Assembly: GCA_050250695.1 (NCBI GenBank)
Contig: JBFWOE010000034.1
Location: 1 to 23,003, forward strand
DNA: 23,003 nt
From: Ga0077527 sp050250695
Lineage (GTDB): Bacteria > Pseudomonadota > Gammaproteobacteria > Burkholderiales > SG8-41
Reading direction: 5' to 3'
Below the pieces are notes generated by a model. The model was given only the letters and a program-made list of their open reading frames with translations. It ran no database searches and was not told where the DNA came from. Position numbers and translations under genes: made by a program. Positions 7,046 through 14,800 of the stretch are shown here, one piece after another (position 1 is the first letter of the stretch; each line of letters begins with the position of its first letter).

Positions 7046-7966
7046 ATGGAAGTAGTATTAAAAACTACTATGCCACAGTTTCCTGCAAAAAAGCTCGGCA
7101 TTCGTCCTGCGCGTACCGGAACACCGCTGGCGGAGGCATTGCGACGGCTCGGGTTTACCGATTACGAGGCACGTGCCTACGAGGCGCTTTCTGCGGCACA
7201 TCCGGCGACGGCCTACGAGATCGCCAAGCGGGCCGTTTTGCCCCGGGCCAACGTCTACAGCACCCTGCATGCACTGCAGGCGCGGGGCGCAATCCAGCCG
7301 GTCACGGAAAATCCCGTGCGTTATGTCCCGGTTGACCCGGAACAGTTTTTCCGTGGCGTCCAGCGCACCACCAGCGAGCTGTGCGAGGACGTGGTACGGG
7401 CGATGCGCAGCAGCGCGAAGGCTGCTGACAATGCCTATGTGTCGATTTTCCGGGGCGAGGAGGAAGTCCGGCGCAAGCTCACGGACATGATCGAACGGGC
7501 GCGTGCCCACATCTGGATGAAAGGTCCGGTCAGGCTGATCGAACCTCATGCCGCTGCGCTGGCCGATGCCGCCCGCCGCGGCGTGATGGCGCGGCTGATC
7601 GTGTTCGGCAAGACGATCACCGGACTGAAGCCGCACAAACGCCTGCAGCTGATCCCGCACGAAGGGGATGGTGAACCGCATGGCCCGCCTTCGGACCGGA
7701 TGCTCACCGCGACGGTTGACAGCGGCAGCATGCTGATCGCGTCATTTTCCGGTACAGCCAAGGCTTCCTTCGCCCAAGATTATTCGATCGTATACGTGAT
7801 CGAGACGCTGCTGCTGCATGAGGTCTATCTGGCGGAAATTCACGCGGCATTCGGCGGTCAGCTGGACTCGAGGTTCGGGCGCCAGTTGGGCCGCCTGCGG
7901 CGGAAATACCGCCCCCGGGGACGCGAGCGGCCGGTGCTCGAGGGTGCGGAGCCCGAACTTTCCTGA
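7046..7966 (+). CDS. TrmB-like transcriptional regulator
   Basis: 306 residues. Residues about 28-95 form a TrmB-type winged helix (LRRLGFTDYEARAYEAL, then EIAKRAVLPRANVYSTLHALQARG). Residues about 125-260 form a PLD-like C-terminal sensor domain (SIFRGEEEVRRKL, then RARAHIWMKG). This architecture is common in archaeal sugar regulators and is also found in proteobacteria. A basic tail (RRKYRPRGRERP) ends the protein. The start is ambiguous: ATG at 7046 or in-frame ATG at 7070 (MPQFPAKK). The 7046 start would place a palindrome (7051-7069) inside codons 2-8, which favours 7070 or operator overlap with the leader. The gene is divergent from the lipoprotein hydrolase and most likely controls it. 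The ligand is unknown. Confidence 0.87.
   Translation: MEVVLKTTMPQFPAKKLGIRPARTGTPLAEALRRLGFTDYEARAYEALSAAHPATAYEIAKRAVLPRANVYSTLHALQARGAIQPVTENPVRYVPVDPEQFFRGVQRTTSELCEDVVRAMRSSAKAADNAYVSIFRGEEEVRRKLTDMIERARAHIWMKGPVRLIEPHAAALADAARRGVMARLIVFGKTITGLKPHKRLQLIPHEGDGEPHGPPSDRMLTATVDSGSMLIASFSGTAKASFAQDYSIVYVIETLLLHEVYLAEIHAAFGGQLDSRFGRQLGRLRRKYRPRGRERPVLEGAEPELS
7051..7069. promoter_or_regulatory. Palindromic operator candidate between the hydrolase and the TrmB-like gene
   Basis: AGTAGTATTAAAAACTACT is an inverted repeat with 8 of 9 pairs matching around a central A. It is AT-rich in a GC-rich setting, located between divergent starts, and immediately precedes the ATG at 7070. Its symmetry and position fit a binding site for the adjacent TrmB-like dimer; that function is inferred. 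Confidence 0.5.
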
Positions 7967-8029
7967 TCCGGGCAGTTGCTGATTACGCCTGTTTTGTCGG
8001 TGGCGAAAGGCCGGGCGCCGGCGGACCCG

Positions 8030-8782
8030 TCATGAGTTCAGCGCCCGGACCAACAGGGAAATCCCGCTGACCACCAGCAACGCCCCCATGATGCGGATCA
8101 CAGTCTGCTGCTGCATGTTGAGATGCAGGTGGTGGCCGGTCCACACGCCCAGCGCCATCACCGGCAGCAGCGCGGCCGCGGCGACCAGCGCGGCCGGCGA
8201 GTAGAGCCCGGCGGCGATGAACAGCACGATGCGCGCGAGCGTGGTGAACATGAAGATCATCGGCATCGTGGCGCGGATCTGCGCCGGCGCTGCGTTGCGG
8301 CCGGCGAGGAAAAACACGTAGATCGGGCCGCCGATGCCGAACACCGCCGAAGTTGCGCCGCCGAAGACGCCGATCGGCGCGCCGGCCCAGTGCGGCAGCG
8401 GAAATCCCCTGCCGCGCTTGATCACGTAGGACGCGCCGAAGAACACCACGAACAGGCCGAGTCCCCCGATCAGCAGCTCGGGACTGACGCGCACCAGCAG
8501 CCAGACTCCCCCGATGATGCCCAGCGCCATGAACGGCAGCAGCATCAGCAGTTCGCGGCGCATCACGTCGGCGCGCAGGCGCAGTCCCATGTTGAACGCT
8601 CCCACGCAGTCGATCAGCACGAAAAACGGCACCACGAACTTCAGCGGGAACAGGTGCGCGAGCAGCGGCACTGCGATCAGCGTCGAACCGAAACCGGAAA
8701 TGCCGAACACCACGTACGCCGCGAACACGATCAACGGTGCGAGGATCAGGATTTCGGGTTGCAGCAGGTCGGTGACGGTCAT
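8030..8782 (-). CDS. TauE/SafE-family sulfite/organosulfur exporter-like membrane protein
   Basis: 250 residues, with about eight hydrophobic segments (near residues 10-28, 40-60, 75-97, 100-117, 133-155, 170-190, 193-212 and 226-245). The two half-repeats each carry the family signature: FGISGFGSTLIAVPLL in the first and FGIGGPIYVFFL in the second. Characterised members move sulfite, sulfoacetate or related organosulfonates across the inner membrane, but many are unassigned. The frame stays open upstream to 9109 through the divergent phosphatase gene. The ATG at 8782 is chosen because the membrane protein begins there and the upstream part is a low-complexity antisense reading. There is no Shine-Dalgarno. 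A TATACT box on this strand (8795-8790) would put transcription at about the start codon, so the message may be leaderless. The gene converges with the TrmB-like gene. Confidence 0.88.
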   Translation of the reverse strand: MTVTDLLQPEILILAPLIVFAAYVVFGISGFGSTLIAVPLLAHLFPLKFVVPFFVLIDCVGAFNMGLRLRADVMRRELLMLLPFMALGIIGGVWLLVRVSPELLIGGLGLFVVFFGASYVIKRGRGFPLPHWAGAPIGVFGGATSAVFGIGGPIYVFFLAGRNAAPAQIRATMPMIFMFTTLARIVLFIAAGLYSPAALVAAAALLPVMALGVWTGHHLHLNMQQQTVIRIMGALLVVSGISLLVRALNS

Positions 8783-8832
8783 CGCGCCGAGTATAACCGT
8801 TAGAATAGGGCGTCCTTTCCATACACCATGCG

Positions 8833-9471
8833 ATGACCCAGCTGATCCTGATCCGCCACGGCGAAACGCTGTGGAACACCGAACGCCGCATGCAGGGACA
8901 ACTCGACAGCCCGCTGACCGAACGCGGCCTGTGGCAGGCGCAGCGCCTCGGCGAACGGCTGAAGTCGCAGCCGTTCGACACGCTTTATTCCAGCGACCTG
9001 CCGCGCGCGTGGCGCACCGCGGAATGCATCGCCGCGCAGACCGGGCACGCCATCGTCGCCGACGCGCGGCTGCGCGAGCGCCACTTCGGCATCTTCGAGG
9101 GCATGACACGCGCCGACATGGAAAGGCACGATCCCGAAGTGCATGCGCGCTTCATGACACGCGATCCGGAGTTCGCAGTGCCCGGCGGCGAAAGCCCCGT
9201 GGCTTTCATGGCGCGCATCCGCGCCGCGCTGGAGGACATCGCCGCGCGCCATGCGGATCAGACCATCGCCGTGGTGACCCATGGCCTGGTACTCGACTGC
9301 GCCTGGCGTATCGCCACCGGGCTGCCGCTGCAGGAATCTCGGCCGGTGCCGCTGGTCAACGCCAGCCTCAACTGGTTCGCCTGCGAAAACGGCCGCTGGA
9401 GCGCGGGGCGCTGGGGTGACGCCGAACACTTGGGGGATGCCGTGACGATATTCGGCGACGGCACCGTGTAG
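8833..9471 (+). CDS. Histidine phosphatase family protein (phosphoglycerate mutase-like)
   Basis: A 212-residue branch-2-free, cofactor-independent-of-metal acid phosphatase fold. The RHGE motif at residues 8-11 supplies the phosphorylated His9. Arg and Glu of the phosphate pocket appear in SDLPRAWRTAE and RERHFGIFEG, and the second catalytic His is His150 in VVTHG. Length and motif order match the GpmB/CobC/broad-specificity phosphatase group. The motifs do not distinguish true 2,3-bisphosphoglycerate mutase from a phosphatase; the short form favours phosphatase. The start at 8833 follows an overlapping out-of-frame ATG (8828) and has no clear Shine-Dalgarno. The gene ends with three in-frame stops in a row, TAG TGA TAA (9469-9477). 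An AT-rich 30-bp spacer separates it from the next gene on the same strand. Confidence 0.93.
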   Translation: MTQLILIRHGETLWNTERRMQGQLDSPLTERGLWQAQRLGERLKSQPFDTLYSSDLPRAWRTAECIAAQTGHAIVADARLRERHFGIFEGMTRADMERHDPEVHARFMTRDPEFAVPGGESPVAFMARIRAALEDIAARHADQTIAVVTHGLVLDCAWRIATGLPLQESRPVPLVNASLNWFACENGRWSAGRWGDAEHLGDAVTIFGDGTV

Positions 9472-9501
9472 TGATAAAAAAATCAATAAAAACAATTAGT
9501 T

Positions 9502-10161
9502 ATGAATGATTCCGGCGCGGATACCAGGAACGGCGCCGAACCGGTGATCGTGGTCCACGGCCTGTGGCTGCACGGCATGGTGATGGGCTGGCTGGCGCGG
9601 CGCATCGCGCAGCGCGGTTTCGACACACACACCTATTCCTATCCGTCGGTGCAGCTGACGCTGAGCGAAAATGCCGCGCGGCTCGCGCAGTTCTGCAAAA
9701 AATTCGCCGCGCCGCGCGTGCACATCGTCGGCCACAGCCTCGGCGGACTGATTGCACTGAAAATGCTCGAAACCACGCCTGAAATGCATTGTGGCCGGCT
9801 GGTGCTGGTCGGTACGCCGTACACCGGCAGTTTTGCCGCGCAACGGCTGGCGCAGTTTCCGGGCGGTGCCGCACTGCTGGGCCGCAGCATCGCCGAATGG
9901 CTGGACGGTGCGCGGCCCGCGATACGCGCCGAAGCCGTCGGCGTGATCGCCGGCACGCGCGGCCTTGGGCTGGGCTGGCTGATCGCCCCCGACCTGCCGC
10001 GCCCCCACGACGGTGCGGTCACCGTCGCCGAGACCGAAATTCCCGGCGCGCATGCCCGCATCCTGCTCGAAGTGAGTCACAGCGAAATGCTGGTTTCGCG
10101 CGAGGTGGCCGAACAATGCGGCGAATTCCTGGCGCACGGGCGCTTCGCGCCGGCGGCATGA
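9502..10161 (+). CDS. Alpha/beta hydrolase, PGAP1/lipase-like
   Basis: A 219-residue cytoplasmic-looking alpha/beta hydrolase with no signal peptide. The oxyanion strand is VIVVHGLW (residues 14-21) and the nucleophile elbow is GHSLGG with Ser79. An Asp lies in PHDGAVTV and the catalytic His in EVSHSEML. The 'DGAVTV ... HSEML' ending is typical of small lipase/acyltransferase-like hydrolases related to PGAP1. The start has no Shine-Dalgarno; the upstream spacer is AT-rich (AATAAAAACAATTAG). The stop overlaps the start of the downstream lipoprotein peptidase in ATGA, implying translational coupling and a shared pathway. The substrate is not identifiable; a lipid or cell-envelope ester is possible given the partner. 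Confidence 0.88.
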   Translation: MNDSGADTRNGAEPVIVVHGLWLHGMVMGWLARRIAQRGFDTHTYSYPSVQLTLSENAARLAQFCKKFAAPRVHIVGHSLGGLIALKMLETTPEMHCGRLVLVGTPYTGSFAAQRLAQFPGGAALLGRSIAEWLDGARPAIRAEAVGVIAGTRGLGLGWLIAPDLPRPHDGAVTVAETEIPGAHARILLEVSHSEMLVSREVAEQCGEFLAHGRFAPAA

Positions 10162-11201
10162 TGCGCAAGGCCGCGGCACTGGCCGTGTTGTTGCTGCTCG
10201 GCGGCTGCGGCAACCTGAACTACTACCTGCAGTCGGTGGGCGGACAATTCGGGATCTGGCAGCGCGAGGTGCCGATCGAACGCCTGCTCGAAGATCCGGC
10301 ACTGGAACCGGCGCTGCGTGCACAACTCTTGCGCGCGCTGCGCATCCGCGATTACGCCAGCCGCGAACTCGGACTTCCCGACAATCGCAGTTACCGCAGC
10401 TACGCCGACCTCGCGCGCCCGTTCGTGGTGTGGAACGTGTTCGCTGCGCCCGAATTCTCGGTCGCGCCGCGGCAATGGTGTTTCCCTGTCGCCGGCTGCG
10501 TGAACTACCGCGGGTATTTCAGTGAAGAAGAAGCCCGCGCCTACGCGCGGGAGATGGCCGGCGCCGGCAACGACGTCTATGTCGGCGGCGTGCCGGCGTA
10601 TTCGACCATCGGCTGGTTCGCCGACCCGGTGCTCAACACCTTCATCCATTACCCCGAGCCGGAACTGGCGCGGCTGCTGTTCCATGAACTCGCGCACCAG
10701 GTGGTCTACGTGAAAGACGACACCGTGTTCAACGAATCCTTCGCCACGGTGGTCGAAGAGGCGGGCGTCGCGCGCTGGCTGGCGGCGCACGGCAGCGAGG
10801 CGGACCGCAAACGATATGAATCCCTGCGGCGCTACCGCGAGGATTTCCGCGCGCTGGTCGCGCAGGCGCGCACCGAACTTGCGGCGCTGTATGCCGGGCC
10901 GGCGCCAGCCGATGAAAAACGCCGGCGCAAGGCCGCGGTTTTCGCTGCCCTGAAGAATCATTACCTGCAGCGCAAGCAGGACTGGGACGGATTTTCCGGC
11001 TACGACCGCTGGTTCGCGCAGCCGCTGGGCAATGCGCACCTCGCCGCGGTGGCGGTATACACGCAGCAGGTGCCGGCATTCCGGGCGCTGCTGGCCTCCG
11101 TCGACGGCGACCTGCCGCGGTTCTACGAGGCCGTGCGCGCGCTGACAGGATTGACGCCGGCCGAGCGCAATGCGCGCCTCGGAGCGCTGTCACTGCGCTG
11201 A
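10158..11201 (+). CDS. Predicted zinc aminopeptidase, membrane lipoprotein (PF10023 / COG4324 type)
   Basis: 347 residues. A lipoprotein signal has lipobox L14-G15-G16-C17 just after the start. The body matches the poorly characterised 'predicted aminopeptidase' family: GNLNYYLQSVGGQ near the N-terminus, CVNYRGYFSEEEARAYA, and YSTIGWFADP then the zinc motif HELAHQ (His176, Glu177, His180). This is followed by NESFATVVEEAG with Glu193 as the likely third ligand. The C-terminal half has the family segments HYLQRKQDWDGF and GNAHLAAVAVY. The ATG at 10158 overlaps the upstream hydrolase stop; a second ATG at 10161 follows directly. The long upstream extension of this frame is an overprint of the hydrolase gene. 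The peptidase activity is family-level prediction; substrates are unknown. Confidence 0.9.
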   Translation: MMRKAAALAVLLLLGGCGNLNYYLQSVGGQFGIWQREVPIERLLEDPALEPALRAQLLRALRIRDYASRELGLPDNRSYRSYADLARPFVVWNVFAAPEFSVAPRQWCFPVAGCVNYRGYFSEEEARAYAREMAGAGNDVYVGGVPAYSTIGWFADPVLNTFIHYPEPELARLLFHELAHQVVYVKDDTVFNESFATVVEEAGVARWLAAHGSEADRKRYESLRRYREDFRALVAQARTELAALYAGPAPADEKRRRKAAVFAALKNHYLQRKQDWDGFSGYDRWFAQPLGNAHLAAVAVYTQQVPAFRALLASVDGDLPRFYEAVRALTGLTPAERNARLGALSLR

Positions 11202-11216
11202 ATCTTGCCGCCTGGA

Positions 11217-11699
11217 TCAGAAGCCGCTCTGCCGCTCCGTATCGAACTGCGCGTGCGCCCCGTCGTCGAAGCGCTTCGCCAGCGTGACCGCGGGCCGCAG
11301 TGCTTGTTCGAATCTGCGGGCCATCGTGCTGCCGGCGGTGGCCAGGCGTTGCGTGATCCGCGTCGTCTCGGACAGGGGACCGGTGGCGTTTTCGGGCAGC
11401 ACTGCTATCGCAACTTCGACCACATCGCCCCTGACGACGGTCATCGCTTCCGGATTTTTCGCCATTTCGTTGCGCGAAGGCTTTTTGCCGGAAGCGCGCA
11501 GGCGCACATCGCTCCAGATTTCGACCGGTTTTCCGGAGGGCGCAAGCCGCGCGTCCAGGAATACGCCGTCGGCGATTCTTACATACTGCGACTCGACCGC
11601 GCCGAGCGCGATGGAATTCTGGCGCGGCACAGCCTGTGCCGCGGCGTTCAGCGGAACCGCCGGCAGCAGGACGGCCAGCAAAGTCATGAATCTGATCAT
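11217..11699 (-). CDS. Small secreted protein of unknown function
   Basis: 160 residues, not recognised. The N-terminus (MIRFMTLLAVLLPAVPLNAAAQA) is a Sec-type signal peptide with a likely cleavage at about residue 20-23. The mature part has a beta-rich look: alternating short strands (QYVRIADGVFLDARLAPSG, VEIWSDVRLRASG), then VVRGDVVEVAIAVLPENATG and a charged C-terminal part with no transmembrane helix. The start at 11699 is chosen because GGAG lies 7 nt upstream and the signal peptide begins there; an upstream in-frame ATG at 11738 would add an implausible hydrophilic leader. The gene converges with the peptidase gene and is divergent from hrpA. Location (periplasmic or secreted) is inferred; I do not assign a function. 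Confidence 0.75.
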   Translation of the reverse strand: MIRFMTLLAVLLPAVPLNAAAQAVPRQNSIALGAVESQYVRIADGVFLDARLAPSGKPVEIWSDVRLRASGKKPSRNEMAKNPEAMTVVRGDVVEVAIAVLPENATGPLSETTRITQRLATAGSTMARRFEQALRPAVTLAKRFDDGAHAQFDTERQSGF

Positions 11700-11717
11700 G
11701 CGGTTTCTCCAGTGTTC

Positions 11718-11769
11718 TGCACCGGTACCGTGGATCATTCCGCGGAGCCTGCGGGTATTCCCCGGTGCA
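11718..11769. promoter_or_regulatory. Inverted repeat in the intergenic region before hrpA
   Basis: TGCACCGG (11718-11725) and CCGGTGCA (11762-11769) are perfect 8-bp inverted copies 36 bp apart. They lie between the divergent secreted-protein gene and hrpA, and the left arm overlaps the 8-bp palindrome CGGTACCG (11723-11730). It could be a pair of operator half-sites or a long-loop hairpin; the evidence is symmetry and location only. Confidence 0.3.
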
Positions 11770-11833
11770 TGGAAATTAACGTCCCGCTGCGGATTTTCTT
11801 GAGCGGCGTCCGGCGAGGGGGAAAACGGGTCAG

Positions 11834-14800
11834 TTGCTACAATCCGCCGCGGCGGAACCCGAATTGAAAATCGACAGCGAACAGCGCCTGCGCAACCTGC
11901 CGCGGCCGGCGTATCCGGAAGACCTGCCTGTGGTGGCCAGGCGCGGGGACATCGCGCGGGCGATAGCGGAGAACCAGGTGGTCATCGTCTGCGGCGAGAC
12001 CGGCTCCGGCAAAACGACGCAGTTACCCAAGATTTGCCTGGAACTGCAGCGCGGCGTGCACGGCCTGATCGGCCACACCCAGCCGCGGCGCATCGCCGCG
12101 CGCACCGTTGCAACGCGCATCGCCCATGAACTGAAAAGCCCGCTGGGCCACGCCGTCGGCTACAAGGTGCGGTTTTTCGACAGGCTGTCGCAGCACACCT
12201 ACATCAAGCTGATGACCGACGGCATCCTGCTCGCCGAGACCCAGGGCGACCGCGACCTGCGTGCCTATGACACGCTGATCATCGACGAGGCTCACGAGCG
12301 CAGCCTGAACATCGATTTCCTGCTGGGGTACCTGCGCCGGCTGCTGCCGCGGCGGCCCGATCTCAAGATCGTCGTCACCTCGGCGACCATAGACGCCGAA
12401 CGGTTTGCGCAGCATTTTGCCGTGAACGGAAAACCTGCGCCGGTGATCGAAGTGTCGGGCCGCACCTATCCGGTGGAAGTGCGTTATCNNNNNNNNNNNN
12501 NNNNNNNNNNNNNNNNNNNNNNNNNNNNNNNNNNNNNNNNNNNNNNNNNNNNNNNNNNNNNNNNNNNNNNNNNNNNNNNNNNNNNNNNCTCAAGATCGTC
12601 GTCACCTCGGCGACCATAGACGCCGAACGGTTTGCGCAGCATTTTGCCGTGAACGGAAAACCTGCGCCGGTGATCGAAGTGTCGGGCCGCACCTATCCGG
12701 TGGAAGTGCGTTATCACCCGCTGGCCAAAAACGAAAAGCAGGAAGAACAGGATCTCGACGAGGCGATCGTCGATGCCGTCGCCGAACTGTGGCGTGAGCC
12801 TTTGGCCGGAAATTCGGGCGGCGACGTGCTGGTGTTCCTGCCCGGCGAGCGCGAGATTCGTGAAACCGCCGAGGCCCTGCGCAAACATCACCCGCGAGGC
12901 GCGGAAATCCTGCCGTTGTATGCGCGGCTGTCGTACGAGGAACAGGCGGAGGTGTTCAGGCCGCATTCCGGGCGCCGCATCGTGCTCGCGACCAACGTCG
13001 CCGAAACCTCGCTGACCGTGCCCGGCATTCGCTACGTGATCGACAGCGGCCTGGCGCGCATCAACCGCTACAGCTACCGCAACAAGGTCGAGCAGCTGCA
13101 GATCGAGAAGATCGCGCGCGCCTCGGCCGACCAGCGCGCCGGGCGCTGCGGGCGCGTCGCCGCCGGCGTGGCGATCCGGCTTTTTGACGAGGACGACTAC
13201 AACGCGCGGCCGCAGTACACCGATCCGGAAATCCTGCGCTCCTCGCTGGCGCACGTGATCCTGCGCATGAAGGCGCTGCGCATCGGCGACGTCGAGGATT
13301 TTCCCTTCCTGGAGGCGCCGACGCCGCGGATGATCGCCGACGGCTACCAGCTGCTGGCCGAGCTCGGCGCGGTCGACGCGCAGAAGCAGCTGACGCCGGT
13401 GGGCTGGCAGCTCGCGAAGTTTCCGATCGACCCGCGCATCGCGCGCATGATCATCGCTGCGAAACAGGAGAACTGCCTGCACGAAGTGCTGATCATCGCT
13501 TCCGCGCTGTCGGTGCAGGATCCGCGCGAGCGGCCGTTCGAAAAAGCCGAGGCCGCCGACCGAGCGCATGCGCAATTCGCCGACGCCAAGTCCGATTTCA
13601 CCGGCTACCTCAAGCTATGGGAGTTTTTCGGCGAGTCGATCAAACACAAAAAATCCAACCGCAAGCTGGCGCAGGAACTGGCCGAACAGTTCCTGTCGCA
13701 GCGGCGGCTGCGCGAATGGCGAGACATCCACAGCCAGCTCGCGTCCCTGGTCGCCGAGCTCGGCATGCACGCCAACGAAACCCCGGCCTCGCACGAACAG
13801 ATACACCGCGCGCTGCTCGCCGGCCTGCTCGGCAACATCGGTTTCAAAAACGAGGAAGGCGAATACCTGGGCGCGCGCGGCATCAAGTTCACCATCTTTC
13901 CCGGCTCGGGCCTGCGCAAGGCGCAGCCGAAATGGGTGATGGCCGGCGAACTGGTAGACACCGCGCGGCTGTATGCGCGCAGCGTCGCGCGCATCGAACC
14001 CGAGTGGATAGAACCGCTGGCGCGCGACCTGGTCGACCGCCATTATTTTGATCCGCACTGGGAACGCGAACGCGCGATGGTCGCTGCGTTCGAGCGGGTG
14101 ACCCTGTACGGGCTCACCATCGTGTCAAAACGCCGCGTGCATTACGGTGCGATCAATCCGAAAGAGGCGCGCGAAATATTCATCCGACAGGCACTGGTAG
14201 CCGGTGATTACGCCACGGATGCAAAATTTATTCAATATAATCAAAGACTTATTAAGGAAGTCCAGGAACTCGAACACAAGGCGCGTAAACGCGACGTGCT
14301 GGTCAGCGACGAAGTGATCTACGCCTTTTATGACGCGCTGATTCCGCCGGACATCGTCAACGGCGCGGGTTTCGAGAAATGGCGCAGGGACATCGAGCAG
14401 AAAAACGCCGACCACCTGAGGCTGACGCGCGACTACCTGATGCGCCACGCCGCCGAGGACATCACCGAAGAACAGTTTCCGGACAGTGTACGCACGGGGG
14501 AGATCGACCTGAAACTCAAATACCGTTTCGATCCCGGCCATCCGCTGGACGGCATCACCGCGACGGTACCGCTGGCGCTGCTGAACAAGCTGGAGGCGGC
14601 CGCCTTCGACTGGCTGGTGCCGGGCATGGTCCGCGACAAGGTCGCGTTTGCCTTCAAGGCGCTGCCGAAAAACTGGCGCCGCCACCTGACGCCGCCGACC
14701 GAACATGTCACGAAATTCCTGCAAACGGAAGGTGCCACGCAGGGCGCGTTCGCCGATGCGGTGGCGCGTTACGCCTCGCGCACCGCCGGCGCGCCGCTCG

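Noticed and set aside
8783..9109. N-terminal extension of the TauE frame into the phosphatase gene
   Set aside because: It is low-complexity Arg/Ala/Ser sequence antisense to a conserved gene; the membrane protein begins at 8782.
9789..10157. N-terminal extension of the zinc peptidase frame
   Set aside because: It overprints the alpha/beta hydrolase; the lipoprotein signal peptide begins at 10158.
12362..12715. Tandem 127-bp repeat as a biological duplication in hrpA
   Set aside because: It is exact, of k-mer length, and split by exactly 100 Ns; it fits an assembly artefact and the frame is restored on collapse.
14236..14241. TATAAT inside hrpA as a real promoter
   Set aside because: No -35 match at 16-18 bp and no downstream gene start nearby; kept only as part of the AT-rich island observation.
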